From Nitrospirota bacterium (GTDB taxonomy: Bacteria > Nitrospinota_A > UBA7883): 64,000 nucleotides of DNA. Shown one piece after another: positions 1-7,698 of the stretch. Positions within the stretch are counted from its first letter, which is position 1, and each line of letters starts with the position of its first letter. The notes beneath the pieces were generated by a model. The model was given only the letters and a program-made list of their open reading frames with translations. It made no database searches and was not told the DNA's origin. The position numbers and the translations under genes are program-made. Location: assembly GCA_024275315.1 (NCBI GenBank), contig JAJRZK010000027.1, positions 1 to 64,000 on the forward strand, in the 5' to 3' direction.

Positions 1-2
1 CA

Positions 3-173
3 GTGAAATCTGGTCTGCCCACGGCAGCGAAATCTGGTCTGCCCACGGCAGTGAAATCTGGTCTGTCCACGGCAGCGAAATCTGGTCTGCCCACGGCAGC
101 GAAATCTGGTCTGCCCACGGCAGCGAAATCTGGTCTGCCCACGGCAGTGAAATCTGGTCTGCCCACGGCAGTG
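3..173. repeat. 24-nt tandem palindrome array (7 units)
   Basis: Seven near-identical 24-nt units run head to tail with only C/T or G/A variants. Each unit contains CTGCC-CAC-GGCAG, a 5-bp stem with a 3-nt loop. The array is open in one frame (an 8-residue Lys-Ser-Gly-Leu-Pro-Thr-Ala repeat), but there is no ribosome binding site and no recognisable protein, so I read it as noncoding minisatellite DNA. It may continue left of the window. The repeats are directly adjacent without unique spacers, so it is not CRISPR. Confidence 0.9.
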
Positions 174-215
174 GAGACACCGATAATAGTCATAAGAATT
201 AAAGGAAACAAAACA

Positions 216-294
216 CCGTTGCGGGTAAACACCCGTTGCGGGTAAACACCCGTTGCGGGTAAACACCCGTTACGGGTAAACACCCGTTACGGGT
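216..294. repeat. 17-nt tandem palindrome array abutting a tRNA
   Basis: Four 17-nt units plus a partial one. Each carries CGGGT-AAAC-ACCCG, a 5-bp stem with a 4-nt loop; the right-hand units extend to 6 bp. The last partial unit ends within two bases of the encoded CCA of the neighbouring minus-strand tRNA, so the array lies immediately downstream of the tRNA 3' end and would be transcribed as its trailer. Confidence 0.9.
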
Positions 295-295
295 G

Positions 296-373
296 TGGTG
301 CGCCCGACAGGATTCGAACCTGTGGCCTCTTGAACCGCAATCAAACGCTCTATCCGGGCTGAGCTACGGGCGC
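296..373 (-). tRNA. tRNA-Arg (anticodon GCG)
   Basis: Read on the minus strand the segment folds as a canonical cloverleaf. The acceptor stem is GCGCCCG/CGGGCGC. The D stem is GCTC/GAGC with a loop containing GG then A20 (an arginine identity base). The anticodon stem is TTTGA/TCAAG with loop TTGCGGT, the variable loop has 5 nt, and the T stem is ACAGG/CCTGT with loop TTCGAAT. Discriminator A and CCA are encoded. Positions 34-36 read GCG, decoding CGC/CGU arginine. Bacteria usually use an ACG (inosine) tRNA for this box, so the anticodon is worth checking. Confidence 0.9.
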
Positions 374-527
374 TTTGGGAAGAGTTGTATACTATACCAA
401 CCCACGCACTCATTCAACAGCTTTGTGCGGCAGAAACCGCGCGTCCCGGCCGGTGTCAATCGACAGGTAACGGTCATCCGGTAAATATCGGTTGACATCT
501 GTTAACCAATAGCACTATATTTGCCAA

Positions 528-690
528 AGCCGGTGACCTCACGAGAGGATTGAACAGGGAAAGGTGGTGCGATTCCACCGTGGACCCGCCGCTGTGATCG
601 GGGACGAAAGCCGCTGGATACCACTGCGAAAGTTCGCGGGAAGGTGCGGCCGGTAGGTTGATCCGTAAGCCAGAATACCTGCCCGGCGTT
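528..690 (+). promoter_or_regulatory. Cobalamin riboswitch 1 (upstream member of a tandem pair)
   Basis: The order of conserved blocks matches the B12-element: an AGGGAA-like block, a GTGCGATTCCAC hairpin, GGACCCGCCGCTGTGA, a central CCACTG, GGGAAGG, and the 3' box with GATCCGTAAGCCAGAATACCTGCC-type sequence (about 660-683). It is followed by an antiterminator/terminator pair (734-787), which suggests transcriptional control. There is no gene between it and the second riboswitch, so both should act on the btu operon. Confidence 0.92.
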
Positions 691-733
691 TTCCTGAAAT
701 GCGCTTTACGTGGAAAAAGTTTCGGGAATATGG

Positions 734-787
734 CCGGGATTGAAATATCGGAATCCCCGGGAAAGAAATTTCCCGGGTTTTTTTTTT
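734..787 (+). terminator. Intrinsic terminator with overlapping antiterminator stem
   Basis: Terminator: CCCGGGAAA (756-764), a GAAA tetraloop (765-768), TTTCCCGGG (769-777), a perfect 9-bp stem followed by ten T residues (778-787). An alternative stem is visible: CCGGGATT (734-741) can pair with AATCCCCGG (752-760) with one bulged base, which would consume the left arm of the terminator. This is a classical mutually exclusive pair downstream of riboswitch 1. Inference: ligand binding favours termination. Confidence 0.9.
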
Positions 788-844
788 GGTGTAATTATCG
801 AGGAGGCGCCCGAAAGAACAGAATTAATCGACCAACTTTTGAAT

Positions 845-992
845 TCAGCTGTTTTGTGAGGCAAGGGAAGGGAGTTTAACGCTTCCGCCGCCCCGCGACT
901 GTAATCGTGACGAACGCCAGATAAAGCCACTGCCCCTAAAGAGGGTGGGAAGGCTGGTTAGTAGGTTGACCGTTAGCCAGGATACCTGCCGC
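845..992 (+). promoter_or_regulatory. Cobalamin riboswitch 2 (proximal to btuB)
   Basis: This is a second full B12-element: AGGGAAGGGAG, then GCCGCCCCGCGACTGTAA, AAGCCACTG, GGTGGGAAGG, and the 3' box GACCGTTAGCCAGGATACC followed by TGCC. It ends about 45 nt before the btuB start codon. No T-run terminator lies between it and the GGGAGGAG ribosome binding site at about 1021-1028, so translational control is the likely mode. It shares the core with riboswitch 1 but differs through most of the variable arms, so it is not a recent exact duplication. Confidence 0.92.
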
Positions 993-1038
993 ACATAATT
1001 ATTTACTAACTTTTTCTCGAGGGAGGAGAGTGGTTCTC

Positions 1039-3030
1039 ATGAATAAAGTCTATTTATATCTTTTTCTCGTATTGTCTATTTTTATGACCTCGCCCCAGCT
1101 GGCCGGCGCCGTCGACACGGCTGACACAGCCAACACGGCTGACACAGCCGACACGGCTGGCACAGCCGATACAGCTGACGCAAAGGATGAGAAGAGCGAT
1201 GCAACAATTGTTGTAACAGCCACAAAGACCAAGGCCAACGCCAAAACAGTAGGTAGCGCCTTTACGATCATCACCAGCGAAGAAATAGAGAAAAAACAAG
1301 CCAGGACCGCCATAGATGTCCTGCGTTCCGCGCCGTCGGTCGACGTGGTTCAGACAGGCGGCCCCGGCGGCTCGGCCGCCATTTTCATACGAGGCGCCAA
1401 AAACGAGCATACGCTGGTTTTAGTCGATGGTATCGAGGTTAACGACCCGACATCTGTCGGGCGCAATTTCAACTTCGCCCATATCCTCGCCTCCGACATA
1501 GAGAGAATAGAGATAATCCGTGGTCCACAGAGCACCGTGTACGGCTCCGACGCCATGGGCGGTGTAATCAACATAATCACCAAAAGAGGCAAGGGCGCGC
1601 CAGTAATGAGCGCCACCGTGGAGGGGGGCTCGTATGACACCTCCAGCGCCACCGCCAGCGCCAGGGGGAGAACAGGCTCCATCAATTACTCGATCACCGC
1701 CACCCGGTATGTTACGGACGGCATCTCCTCCGCCAATGAAAAAGATGGCGCCATCGAAAGCGACGGCTACAACAACACCTCCGCCGGACTTAACGTTGGC
1801 TTTGATCCCACCGACGCGCTCAGCTTCAACCTGACGCTGAAATATATCGACGCCAACGGCGACATCGACGCCGGTGGCGGAGTGGGAGGAGACGACCCCA
1901 ACTTTACAATGGAAACCAAGGAGCTTTTCGCAAAGGGGGATATCTGCCTGCTTCTGTTCGATGACAGGTTCGAGAGCAGGCTCAGCTATTCCACCGCCAC
2001 CTTCGATCGCGGATATTTCGACGCCACCGACGACGCCCACCCGCAGGACAGCTCCAAAAACACCTTCAACGGAAGCACGACAAAGATCGAGTACCAGGGC
2101 AACCTTTACCTGGCAGACTGGAACACACTTACCCTGGGTGTGGAATCGGAGACCGACAAGGCCGAATCGGTGTACGAGTCCGAGAGTTCCTATGGCCCGT
2201 TCAGCAGTGTGTTCGACAACAAGGAGCTGAGCAATATCGGTTATTACATACAGGAGCAGATCAATCCCCTGGGATCGCTGTTTCTGACCCTCGGCTCCAG
2301 GGTGGACAGTAACAGCGAGTTTGGAACCCATACCACCTACAGGGCCACTGTCGCATACCTGGTGGACGCCATCGGAATCACCATCAAGGGTTCTTACGGC
2401 ACCGGTTTCAAGGCGCCATCCCTGTTCCAGCTATATTCGCAGTATGGCGACGAGAACCTCTCTCCTGAAACGAGTTTGGGCTGGGATATAGGTGTCGAAA
2501 AGAAGTATGATCATCGTAACGCGACCATTGGTGTCGCTTACTTTTTCAACGAATTCAAGGACCTGATTGATTACGATTTCGGCGACAGCAAGTACAAGAA
2601 CATCGGAGAGGCCGAGACCAACGGCTTGGAGATATATGGACAGATCGACTTGCTGGACAACCTGCAGGCCAGGGTCGCCTACAACAAGACGGACACGAAA
2701 GACCGGCAAACCGAAGAGGCCCTGCTCAGAAGGCCGAAGGACAAGATCAGCGTTGACATGAACTACGCCTTTCTGCCCGGCGCGAACGCCACCGTCTCGT
2801 ACTTGAGAGTGGGAGAGCGCGAGGCCAACGACTATTCGACGTACCCGTCCGTCAGGAAGCAAATGGACTCCTATTCCATCGTTAATCTGGCCGCATCATA
2901 CGCGGTCAATAACTCGATCAAGGTATTCGGCAAGGTCGAAAACCTCGGTGACGCGGAATACGAGGAAGTGCTCGGGTATGGAACCGCCGGCAGATCGTAT
3001 TACGCCGGAATAAACGTTGTTCTGAAGTAA
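1039..3030 (+). CDS. btuB: TonB-dependent outer-membrane cobalamin receptor
   Basis: This is a 663-residue outer-membrane beta-barrel transporter that would import vitamin B12 using TonB energy. Visible parts in order: a signal peptide (about 1-24), a low-complexity Asp-Thr-Ala repeat tract (26-47), the TonB box TIVVTAT (56-62), a plug domain with IDVLRSAPSVDV and GAKNEHTLVLVDGIEV, and a long barrel. The C-terminus ends VVLK, not in the usual aromatic residue. I prefer the ATG at 1039 over the GTG at 1030 because the GGAGGAG ribosome binding site lies about 10 nt before it. The gene heads an operon behind two cobalamin riboswitches, which supports the B12 substrate over other TonB-dependent ligands. 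The repeat tract is itself an 18-nt tandem palindrome array inserted in frame. Confidence 0.93.
   Translation: MNKVYLYLFLVLSIFMTSPQLAGAVDTADTANTADTADTAGTADTADAKDEKSDATIVVTATKTKANAKTVGSAFTIITSEEIEKKQARTAIDVLRSAPSVDVVQTGGPGGSAAIFIRGAKNEHTLVLVDGIEVNDPTSVGRNFNFAHILASDIERIEIIRGPQSTVYGSDAMGGVINIITKRGKGAPVMSATVEGGSYDTSSATASARGRTGSINYSITATRYVTDGISSANEKDGAIESDGYNNTSAGLNVGFDPTDALSFNLTLKYIDANGDIDAGGGVGGDDPNFTMETKELFAKGDICLLLFDDRFESRLSYSTATFDRGYFDATDDAHPQDSSKNTFNGSTTKIEYQGNLYLADWNTLTLGVESETDKAESVYESESSYGPFSSVFDNKELSNIGYYIQEQINPLGSLFLTLGSRVDSNSEFGTHTTYRATVAYLVDAIGITIKGSYGTGFKAPSLFQLYSQYGDENLSPETSLGWDIGVEKKYDHRNATIGVAYFFNEFKDLIDYDFGDSKYKNIGEAETNGLEIYGQIDLLDNLQARVAYNKTDTKDRQTEEALLRRPKDKISVDMNYAFLPGANATVSYLRVGEREANDYSTYPSVRKQMDSYSIVNLAASYAVNNSIKVFGKVENLGDAEYEEVLGYGTAGRSYYAGINVVLK
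1110..1180. repeat. 18-nt tandem palindrome array inside btuB
   Basis: Three units with an 18-nt period (hairpins at 1119-1131, 1137-1149 and 1155-1167) plus a degraded fourth. The unit core is GGCTG-ACA-CAGCC, a 5-bp stem with a 3-nt loop (GCA in unit 3). The period is a multiple of three, so the reading frame of btuB is preserved and encodes repeated Asp-Thr-Ala. It sits between the signal peptide and the TonB box, where a flexible insertion is tolerable. Confidence 0.85.
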
Positions 3031-3052
3031 ACCGGAAGGTGGAAGACAGGGT

Positions 3053-3679
3053 ATGAACGATCTGTTGCTTGTACAGTTGTTCTCAAAAGGCGGCCCGGTT
3101 ATGTGGCCCCTTTTGGCCCTATCACTGCTATCGCTCACCATAACCGTGGAGCGGACGATCTTCTGGATAAAGGACGCCGGCCGACAAAACGATGAAACCG
3201 TCCGGGACCTTTTGACCATGGTCGAGGCGGGTGAAATCGACAAGGCCCTTTCGATGGGAGCGGAGTCACGCGATTCATCTGTCCGGGCGGTCGCGTCGGG
3301 GCTGGAGCATTTCGACGCCGGATTTGAAAAGATCACGCAGATGGCCGCCCAAAACGAGATCAGCCGGATGCGGCAGGGGTTGGTGGTGCTCGACACCATC
3401 ATCACCCTGGCCCCGCTCCTTGGCATACTGGGGACGGTGACAGGCATTATCAATTCTTTCGATATGCTGGGCCAGAGCAATGTTCTCGATCCCAAAGTTG
3501 TCACGGGAGGAATAGCCCAGGCGCTGATAACCACGGCCGCCGGGCTTACAATAGCCATCGCCACCCTCATTCCATTCAACTTCTTTGTCTCCAGAACCCA
3601 GGCCGCCACAAACCGGATGGAGCTGTTGGCCACCTCCGTTGAAGTGGCCCTGGATAAAGTCGCCAGGACGAAGCGATGA
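3053..3679 (+). CDS. exbB: ExbB/TolQ-family proton channel protein
   Basis: A 208-residue integral membrane protein of the MotA/TolQ/ExbB family, which with ExbD converts proton-motive force into TonB movement. Three hydrophobic segments are visible: near residues 12-32, a second pair around 120-145 (ITLAPLLGILGTVTGIINSF, the diagnostic family signature) and 160-185 (ITTAAGLTIAIATLIPFNFF). It begins 22 nt after btuB, and its end overlaps exbD by ATGA, so it is translationally coupled. Operon position assigns it to energising BtuB. Confidence 0.92.
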   Translation: MNDLLLVQLFSKGGPVMWPLLALSLLSLTITVERTIFWIKDAGRQNDETVRDLLTMVEAGEIDKALSMGAESRDSSVRAVASGLEHFDAGFEKITQMAAQNEISRMRQGLVVLDTIITLAPLLGILGTVTGIINSFDMLGQSNVLDPKVVTGGIAQALITTAAGLTIAIATLIPFNFFVSRTQAATNRMELLATSVEVALDKVARTKR

Positions 3680-4077
3680 AGATCAGCAGCGGATATGAAC
3701 AGCGTCACGCGAGGGTGGAGATACTGCCCCTTATAGATATCATATTCCTGTTGCTGGTCTTTTTCATCTACTCCATGCTGTTGATGACCGTTCAATATGG
3801 TGTCGATGTCAATCTCGCCACGTCCGCGAACATGGAGGTGGACAGGACAAACAGGATAAATATCAGCATAACTTCAAATAACGAAATATTCATCAACGGC
3901 AAGCCAGTGGATCAGGGGTCCCTGCTTGCAAAGCTGGAGAGCCTGGGGGCGCGGGCCGGGGCGCCGATTCTTCTCAACGGTGATGTAAAAGCCGATTTTG
4001 GCGTTGCTCTTGAAATATTTGACCAGCTAAGAGAGGCCGGATTCGGCTCTGTGGCGCTTGGATACAAAAAGGAATAG
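3676..4077 (+). CDS. exbD: ExbD/TolR-family biopolymer transport protein
   Basis: A 133-residue protein with a short cytoplasmic N-terminus, one membrane helix (about 15-38) containing the family-specific PLIDIIFLLLVFF stretch with the conserved Asp that carries the proton, and a periplasmic domain ending in the FDQLREAGFGSVALGY motif typical of ExbD/TolR. The start overlaps the exbB stop (ATGA). It is followed within 6 nt by the likely start of tonB. Confidence 0.93.
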   Translation: MKISSGYEQRHARVEILPLIDIIFLLLVFFIYSMLLMTVQYGVDVNLATSANMEVDRTNRINISITSNNEIFINGKPVDQGSLLAKLESLGARAGAPILLNGDVKADFGVALEIFDQLREAGFGSVALGYKKE

Positions 4078-4082
4078 GGAAA

Positions 4083-4790
4083 CTGGATAACAGGAAGCTT
4101 GGCGTATCATTTTTTATCGCGGTGGCGTTGCACGGCCTTGTGTTGCTCGCATGGCCGTTTAGTGGCCGGTCGGAGGTTGTCGCCACAGCCGGGACAACAA
4201 AATCGTTAAAGGTGAATTTTACCACCATACAAACGGAAACAAAAAAACCCGAGCCGATAAAGAAAAAGATTCCGGAAAAAACAGGGAAAAAAGAAATAAA
4301 CAGGCCGGTTGCAAAAAAACCAAAACCTGTAAAGAGAATCGTAAAAAAGGTTAAAGCTCCGGTTGTCGGGAAAAAAGCTCCGCCAGAGCCGATGGAAAGT
4401 CCGGCGCCACCTCCGCAGGAGACAGTTACAGACGCCGCGGAGTCCGCCCCGGAGCCTGCCGAATCAGATTTACCCCGATTAGCCAAAGCCCACGCTCCGC
4501 CAGTTACAATAGCCGATCGCGCGGCGTCCATCGTCGATCTGCCCGAGCCGAAATATCCGAGGAGCTCTGTAAGGTCGGGTGAGAAGGGGATCGTGGTGTT
4601 GCAGGTCGAGATCATGGCCGACGGGACGGCTGGCAGGGTCGATGTTGTCCGGTCCAGCTCTTACAGGAGGCTCGATTCCGCCGCTGTCAAGGCGGTTGGA
4701 AAAGCGAAGTTTCAACCTGCCGTCAATAACGGCAGGACCGTTTCTTCGACCATAAAAATCACCATCAGGTTCGAGCTCAAAAACTCATGA
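4083..4790 (+). CDS. tonB: TonB energy-transducing protein (probable CTG start)
   Basis: A TonB homologue of about 235 residues. A membrane anchor (FFIAVALHGLVLLAWPF, about 9-25) is followed by a long Lys/Pro-rich periplasmic linker with EPIKKKIPEK and APPPQE segments, then a C-terminal domain with PKYPRSSVRSGEKGIVVLQV, the typical TonB fold that touches the receptor TonB box. The GTG at 4122 would start inside the membrane helix. Extending upstream in frame gives LDNRKLGVSFFI starting with CTG at 4083, preceded by AGGGAAA, and no ATG/GTG/TTG is available before it. I therefore infer a CTG start, just after exbD. The family call is firm; the start is less so. Confidence 0.88.
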   Translation: MDNRKLGVSFFIAVALHGLVLLAWPFSGRSEVVATAGTTKSLKVNFTTIQTETKKPEPIKKKIPEKTGKKEINRPVAKKPKPVKRIVKKVKAPVVGKKAPPEPMESPAPPPQETVTDAAESAPEPAESDLPRLAKAHAPPVTIADRAASIVDLPEPKYPRSSVRSGEKGIVVLQVEIMADGTAGRVDVVRSSSYRRLDSAAVKAVGKAKFQPAVNNGRTVSSTIKITIRFELKNS

Positions 4791-4850
4791 ATTGTCCAAC
4801 TATGCTTAACGCGGTTAACCAGACACAACAACGGAGCGATTCACCGGCTT

Positions 4851-5786
4851 ATGGATAAGGGGAAAGCCGCCCTGGCTTTGGCTATACTGGCCTCCTTCGG
4901 GTTGGCGTTTTGGGGAAAGTCCCTGATAAGGGATAATGGCGCCACCGCGCTTGAATTGGCCAGCAAGACCAACCGGAAGCCGAGTTGCGAGAAGATTGTA
5001 TCGCTGGCGCCAAGCATCACCGAGACGCTGTTCGCACTTGGTCTTGGCGGCAAACTGGTTGGAGTGACAACCTATTGCGACTTTCCGCCGGAAGCGAAAA
5101 AAATAAGCAAAATCGGCGGCTATTTCTATCCCAACAACGAAGCCATTCTCGCCCTCAAGCCGACCATTACCATGATTCTGTCTGTTCACGACGCGTTCAA
5201 GCAAAGGGCCAGGGAACTGGGAATAAACACCATCATGCTCAACAACCAGAGCGTGAGCGGTATACTCAAGTCGATAGAAATAATCGGGAACACCTGCGGA
5301 GCGCAGGATAGGGCCGAAAAGGTAAACGCCGGATTGAGGGCGAGGATCGATAAGATACAGAAGAAAACAGAGGGCCTGCCGCGGCCAAAGGTGTTGATAT
5401 CGGTAGGCCGTAATATGGGTAGCGGTGGGTTGACCGATATATACATCGCCGGCGAGGATGGATTCTTCAACGAGATGATCACGCTCTCCGGTGGCGTGAA
5501 CGCATTTTCCGGATCCACGTCCAGGTTTCCCGTGGCTTCCGACGAGGGGATATTTCAAATCAACCCCGATGTGATCATAGACATTGTTCCGGACCTGGCC
5601 CAATTGCCTGTCACCGAGGAGGATGTTTTGGAGCAGTGGCGCTCGTTGCGCCAGGTAAAGGCTATAAAAAATGGGAGGGTTTATATTTTCGGAGACGATT
5701 TCGCCGCAAAGCCGGGGCCGAGGTTTATCATGATACTTGAAAAACTGGCGAGAGCCGTGCACCCTGAAGTGAATTGGGACAGCTAA
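4851..5786 (+). CDS. btuF: Periplasmic cobalamin-binding protein
   Basis: A 311-residue ABC-transporter solute-binding protein of the BtuF/FepB-type cluster. It has a hydrophobic N-terminal export signal (ALALAILASFGLAFW), then CEKIVSLAPSITETLFALG, the signature start of BtuF-like proteins. VGVTTYCDFPPEAKKISKIG and NNEAILALKPTITMIL follow. The mature protein would capture B12 in the periplasm and hand it to BtuC. Its stop codon overlaps the next start (TAATG), so btuD is coupled. The start ATG at 4851 follows a 60-nt gap after tonB. Confidence 0.9.
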   Translation: MDKGKAALALAILASFGLAFWGKSLIRDNGATALELASKTNRKPSCEKIVSLAPSITETLFALGLGGKLVGVTTYCDFPPEAKKISKIGGYFYPNNEAILALKPTITMILSVHDAFKQRARELGINTIMLNNQSVSGILKSIEIIGNTCGAQDRAEKVNAGLRARIDKIQKKTEGLPRPKVLISVGRNMGSGGLTDIYIAGEDGFFNEMITLSGGVNAFSGSTSRFPVASDEGIFQINPDVIIDIVPDLAQLPVTEEDVLEQWRSLRQVKAIKNGRVYIFGDDFAAKPGPRFIMILEKLARAVHPEVNWDS

Positions 5787-6562
5787 TGGAAACCGCCATA
5801 GAAATAGATAAAGTCGGCTACGAGATAACAGGCAAAACCATTCTGCGCGATGTGTCCTTTACGGTACGTGAGGGAGAATACATTTCCATTGTCGGGCCCA
5901 ACGGCGCGGGCAAGACGACACTGCTGAAAATGATGTCCAAAATATTGCCCGTAACCATCGGCGATATCTATGTTTACGGATCTCCCCTGGCAGCGTACTG
6001 TCAAAAAAAGCTCGCTAAAATCATCAGCTATGTTCCCCAGGGCGCGGGGGCCATGTTTCCATTTTCCGTGCTGGAGTTCGTGATGATGGGCCGTTATCCG
6101 CACCTGAGTTCATTTATAAAAATCTCCGGCGAGGACAGGCGTGCGGTTTACGCCGCGATGGAGATGACTAAAATCACCCAGTTCGCCGAGAACCCGATAA
6201 ACATCCTGAGCGGCGGCGAGCGCCAGAAAGTTTTCATAGCCGCCGCGCTTGCCCAGGGGGCCAGCATGATGTTGCTCGACGAACCGACGACGTTCCTCGA
6301 CCCGAAAAGACAGTCGGAGATCAACTCCATTCTCAAAAACATAAACAAGGAATCAAACATCACCATAGTCTCCGTCACGCATGATATAAACCATGCGATT
6401 TCGTCCAGCGACCGGATCATCGCGATGAAGGATGGCTGTGTCGTGTTCAATGGCGCGCCGACAGAGCTCATGGGAAACAACAACCTGGAGCGGATATTCG
6501 ATATTTCGTTTCACTTTGCGATCAGCCCGGACAGGGATCACCCGGTTTTATTTCTGGAATGA
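5786..6562 (+). CDS. btuD: Cobalamin ABC transporter ATP-binding protein
   Basis: A 258-residue ATPase of the FecE/BtuD/HmuV group. The Walker A is GPNGAGKTT, the Q-loop follows YVPQGAG, the signature motif is LSGGERQKV, the Walker B is MLLDEPTTFLD, and the switch His is in VTHDINHA. It starts with the ATG overlapping the btuF stop (TAATG) and its own stop overlaps the btuC start (ATGA). It supplies ATP hydrolysis for inner-membrane B12 import. Confidence 0.92.
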   Translation: METAIEIDKVGYEITGKTILRDVSFTVREGEYISIVGPNGAGKTTLLKMMSKILPVTIGDIYVYGSPLAAYCQKKLAKIISYVPQGAGAMFPFSVLEFVMMGRYPHLSSFIKISGEDRRAVYAAMEMTKITQFAENPINILSGGERQKVFIAAALAQGASMMLLDEPTTFLDPKRQSEINSILKNINKESNITIVSVTHDINHAISSSDRIIAMKDGCVVFNGAPTELMGNNNLERIFDISFHFAISPDRDHPVLFLE

Positions 6563-7575
6563 TAAAAGCAGACAAACTAAAATTCTTTTTTCTCACCCTC
6601 ATCGCGCTGTCAATAGGCACGTTGGCCCTGGCGCCCTTTATCGGCATGACAAAGGTTACGCTGGCCATGCTGACAGACGCCGCCCATACCGGAATCGAAA
6701 AAGATATATTCTGGAGGATCAGGGCGCCGAGGACGCTGGTCTCTTTCATCGCCGGGTGCGGGCTGGCCCTCAGCGGCATGGCGTTTCAGGCCATGTTCCG
6801 AAACCCTCTCGCCACACCTTTTACACTGGGCGTGTCGGCTGGCGCCTCCCTTGGCGCGGCGATCTATGTGCGGCTCGGCATGGTGTTCACCATAGCCGGC
6901 GCTTCCGGAATATCCATATTCGCCTTCATGGGAGCGCTTCTATCCATCGCACTGCTGTATGGCCTTACCACTATGAGCAGAAACTTCTCTACCGCCACAA
7001 TGCTCCTCGCCGGAGTGGCGATCAGTTTCTTTTTCTCCAGCGTGATCCTGTTCACCCAATACATATCCGATTTCACCCAGTCATACAGGATTGTCCGTTG
7101 GCTCATGGGCGGATTCGAAGTCTCCGGTTTCGACAGTTTCTTCAACATGTTTCCATTCGTCATGACAGGCGGAGCCATATTGATCTATATGACCAGGGAG
7201 CTTAACCTGATCACCACCGGCGACGAAATCGCCACCAGCCGCGGGGTGGATGTGGTCAGATCAAAAAACATTGTCTTTTTCGCCACCTCCATGATGGTCG
7301 GTGGTGTGGTCGCCATCAGCGGCCCCATCGGTTTCGTCGGCATGATGTCGCCCCATATCTGCAGGCTGATCATCGGCCCGAACCATCGATTCCTCACACC
7401 AGCCACCTTTCTTTTCGGTGGCTCGTTCCTGACAATCTGCGACACCATCGCAAGAACAATAATAGCCCCGGCGGAAATACCCGTCGGTGTGGTGACCGCT
7501 CTTATCGGAGGTCCCTTCTTCGTATGGCTACTGCTGAGCGGAGTGTTAAACAAAGGGATTTTTTACGACAGCTAG
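6559..7575 (+). CDS. btuC: Cobalamin ABC transporter permease
   Basis: A 338-residue polytopic permease of the FecCD/BtuC family, with roughly ten hydrophobic segments. Family landmarks are RAPRTLVSFIAGCGLALSG, the run FRNPLATPFTLGVSAGASLG, and GPIGFVGMMSPHICRLIIGP, the last being the coupling region that contacts BtuD. It is the last gene of the btuB-exbB-exbD-tonB-btuF-btuD-btuC operon; there is no clear T-rich terminator immediately after it. Confidence 0.92.
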   Translation: MIKADKLKFFFLTLIALSIGTLALAPFIGMTKVTLAMLTDAAHTGIEKDIFWRIRAPRTLVSFIAGCGLALSGMAFQAMFRNPLATPFTLGVSAGASLGAAIYVRLGMVFTIAGASGISIFAFMGALLSIALLYGLTTMSRNFSTATMLLAGVAISFFFSSVILFTQYISDFTQSYRIVRWLMGGFEVSGFDSFFNMFPFVMTGGAILIYMTRELNLITTGDEIATSRGVDVVRSKNIVFFATSMMVGGVVAISGPIGFVGMMSPHICRLIIGPNHRFLTPATFLFGGSFLTICDTIARTIIAPAEIPVGVVTALIGGPFFVWLLLSGVLNKGIFYDS

Positions 7576-7698
7576 ATGGTAATGGATAATCTGACGGCTT
7601 GACACCGCCGTAATTAATCCTCATAAGGAGAGCCGCTGTACAATAGGGTCGCCATCAGCGCACTATTGAAGGTGGGTCAGTTCAGCGCGGAAGGTCAC

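Noticed and set aside
1-180. CRISPR array
   Set aside because: Repeats are directly adjacent with no unique spacers, and no cas genes are in the window.
3-245. Open frame with an 8-residue repeat (Lys-Ser-Gly-Leu-Pro-Thr-Ala)
   Set aside because: It is only the translation of the 24-nt repeat array; no ribosome binding site, no unique region of a protein.
7592-7611. Terminator after btuC (ACGGC/GCCGT)
   Set aside because: Only 5 bp and no T-run, so too weak to call.
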